Source of the DNA: an uncultured Fluviicola sp.
Lineage (GTDB): Bacteria > Bacteroidota > Bacteroidia > Flavobacteriales > Crocinitomicaceae
DNA length: 64,000 nucleotides
Reading direction: 5' to 3'
Assembly (NCBI RefSeq): GCF_946478805.1
Contig: NZ_CAMLDC010000001.1
Span: 248,001-312,000, forward strand
Part shown: positions 63,169-64,000 of the stretch, in pieces
Layout: each line of letters begins with the position of its first letter
Numbering within the stretch: the first letter of the stretch is position 1
The notes under the pieces: generated by a model
The model's input: the letters and a program-made list of their open reading frames with translations, nothing else
Database searches by the model: none
Told to the model about the DNA's origin: nothing
Translations under genes and position numbers: made by a program

Positions 63169-64000
63169 GAAATGTGTTTGCGGCTGATTGCTGTATCTTT
63201 TTCCAAATCAATGGCCAACCGTTTCCCGATTATGGATTCGTATTCTTCCATTCCCAGTTCGGCAACGGGTCGTTTTCCTACCAGATGTTCTTCGGTAATG
63301 ATATCTCCGGCTTTCAGGTTTGATTTGGCATAAATTCCTTTCTTCACAACCAGTTGTGTTGCTTTTTCGACTTCCTGGATGCGTTTGATCCCATCTCCAA
63401 GTGCTGATTCAATGGCGCGGATTCCGTCAACCAAAGCTTTCAGTTCCGTCGGGTCGAGTGAAGCTTTGTGATCTGGACCCTCCATATTTTTATCGAGTGT
63501 GAAATGCTTTTCAATGATTCGTGCACCGCGTGCAGCCGCGGCAAGAGAAATTGCAATTCCGTCCGTGTGGTCCGAATAACCGACCGTGACTTTAAAAGCG
63601 TCTTTCAATGTATCCATCGCTTTCAGATTCACCGTTTCCAGCGGAGCGGGATATTCGGATGTACAATGTAAGATGGCTACTTCCGGCGCACCGTTTTCAA
63701 CAAGTGTCAAATATGCCCGTTCCACATCTGCTAAATTGCACATCCCGGTTGACAAGATGACCGGACGTTTTTTTCGTGCAATTTGTTTCAGGTAGAGCAG
63801 GTTATTTATTTCGCCTGAACCAACTTTTATCAAGGGGAGATTCAGTTCGTCCACTAAAAAGTCCAGGCTTTCCTGCTCATCGGGGGTGGAAAGGAAAGTG
63901 ACTCCGGCTTGTTTTGAATAGGCTTGAAGTTCTTTGAAATCAGGGTAAGAAAGTTCCAGTTTCTTTAGCATCTCAAATTGAGATCCTTCTCCGTCGTTTG
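63159..64000 (-). CDS. neuB: N-acetylneuraminate/legionaminate synthase, N terminus outside window
   Basis: The frame is open through the right edge, so only about 280 C-terminal residues are seen; the family has about 340. It condenses the 6-carbon sugar with PEP. Seen are 'LHCTSEYPAPLETVNLKAM', 'GYSDHTDGI', 'IEKHFTLDKNMEGPDHKASLDP' and a C-terminal SAF domain ('KSNLKAGDIITEEHLVGKRP'). The ATG at 63971 is internal, since QFEMLKKLEL continues upstream. It is the first visible gene of the minus-strand operon. Confidence 0.93.
   Translation of the reverse strand, partial: NDGEGSQFEMLKKLELSYPDFKELQAYSKQAGVTFLSTPDEQESLDFLVDELNLPLIKVGSGEINNLLYLKQIARKKRPVILSTGMCNLADVERAYLTLVENGAPEVAILHCTSEYPAPLETVNLKAMDTLKDAFKVTVGYSDHTDGIAISLAAAARGARIIEKHFTLDKNMEGPDHKASLDPTELKALVDGIRAIESALGDGIKRIQEVEKATQLVVKKGIYAKSNLKAGDIITEEHLVGKRPVAELGMEEYESIIGKRLAIDLEKDTAISRKHISWD

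Noticed and set aside
1..64000. CRISPR arrays, insertion sequences, prophage or integrative element ends.
   Set aside because: No regularly spaced repeats, transposase or phage proteins were seen. The only tyrosine recombinase is Xer-like in a conserved setting, with no attachment repeats next to the tRNAs.

Overview
The window looks like a chromosomal segment of a Bacteroidota bacterium, probably Flavobacteriales. A Fluviicola/Crocinitomicaceae-like genome is my best guess, from gene content only. Supporting signs are four secreted proteins with type IX secretion (T9SS) C-terminal sorting domains, DUF4249, DUF2851 and DUF3467 proteins, lack of Shine-Dalgarno sites, and promoters of the Bacteroidota type (TTG - 19 nt - TAnnTTTG, best at 22281, 26432 and 50475). 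I see no insertion sequences, phage genes or CRISPR arrays.

Layout. 1-16.4 kb: the end of a DUF4249 protein, an outer-membrane protein, pyrF, a fatty acid hydroxylase/sterol desaturase, and four methionine-salvage genes (mtnB, mtnD, mtnC, mtnA). These are split by a block of T9SS cargo, a Fic protein, a three-gene unknown operon and an OmpA lipoprotein. 16.5-22.6 kb: DUF2851, a PspC-like protein, an RmlD-like reductase, a ComEA-like HhH protein, a frameshifted remnant of a second HhH gene, apt, an acyl-CoA dehydrogenase and rpsU. 22.7-25.1 kb: an AT-rich run of four unrecognised exported proteins, two of them tandem paralogs. 25.2-39.5 kb: the conserved information-processing block: Xer recombinase, RaiA/HPF, tRNA-Thr/Tyr/Gly/Thr, tuf, tRNA-Trp, secE, nusG, rplK, rplA, rplJ, rplL, rpoB, rpoC. 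39.6-43.7 kb: secreted and lipoprotein genes, a DMT exporter and DUF3467.

43.7-64.0 kb is a large surface-polysaccharide locus. It has three Wzx-type flippases, three O-antigen polymerase/ligase-like membrane proteins, GT2 and GT4 glycosyltransferases, a NeuD-like acetyltransferase, a UDP-sugar 4-epimerase and an unusual glycosyltransferase-like protein. A minus-strand operon for a nonulosonic (sialic/legionaminic-type) acid runs off the right edge: NeuB, NeuC/LegG, a FemAB-like acyltransferase, a CBS-nucleotidyltransferase of PtmE type and a CMP-sugar synthetase. The housekeeping genes for a ZapB-like coiled coil, zapA and rny sit inside this locus.

The observations I rate highest are: the nonulosonic operon with a PtmE-like enzyme and an embedded FemAB-like protein; an Asn at the rifampicin-contact histidine of RpoB; the decayed HhH paralog upstream of apt; the unknown exported four-gene cluster; and a nested inverted-repeat leader ahead of the GT4 gene. 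Function assignments rest on motifs read by eye; no database search was possible.
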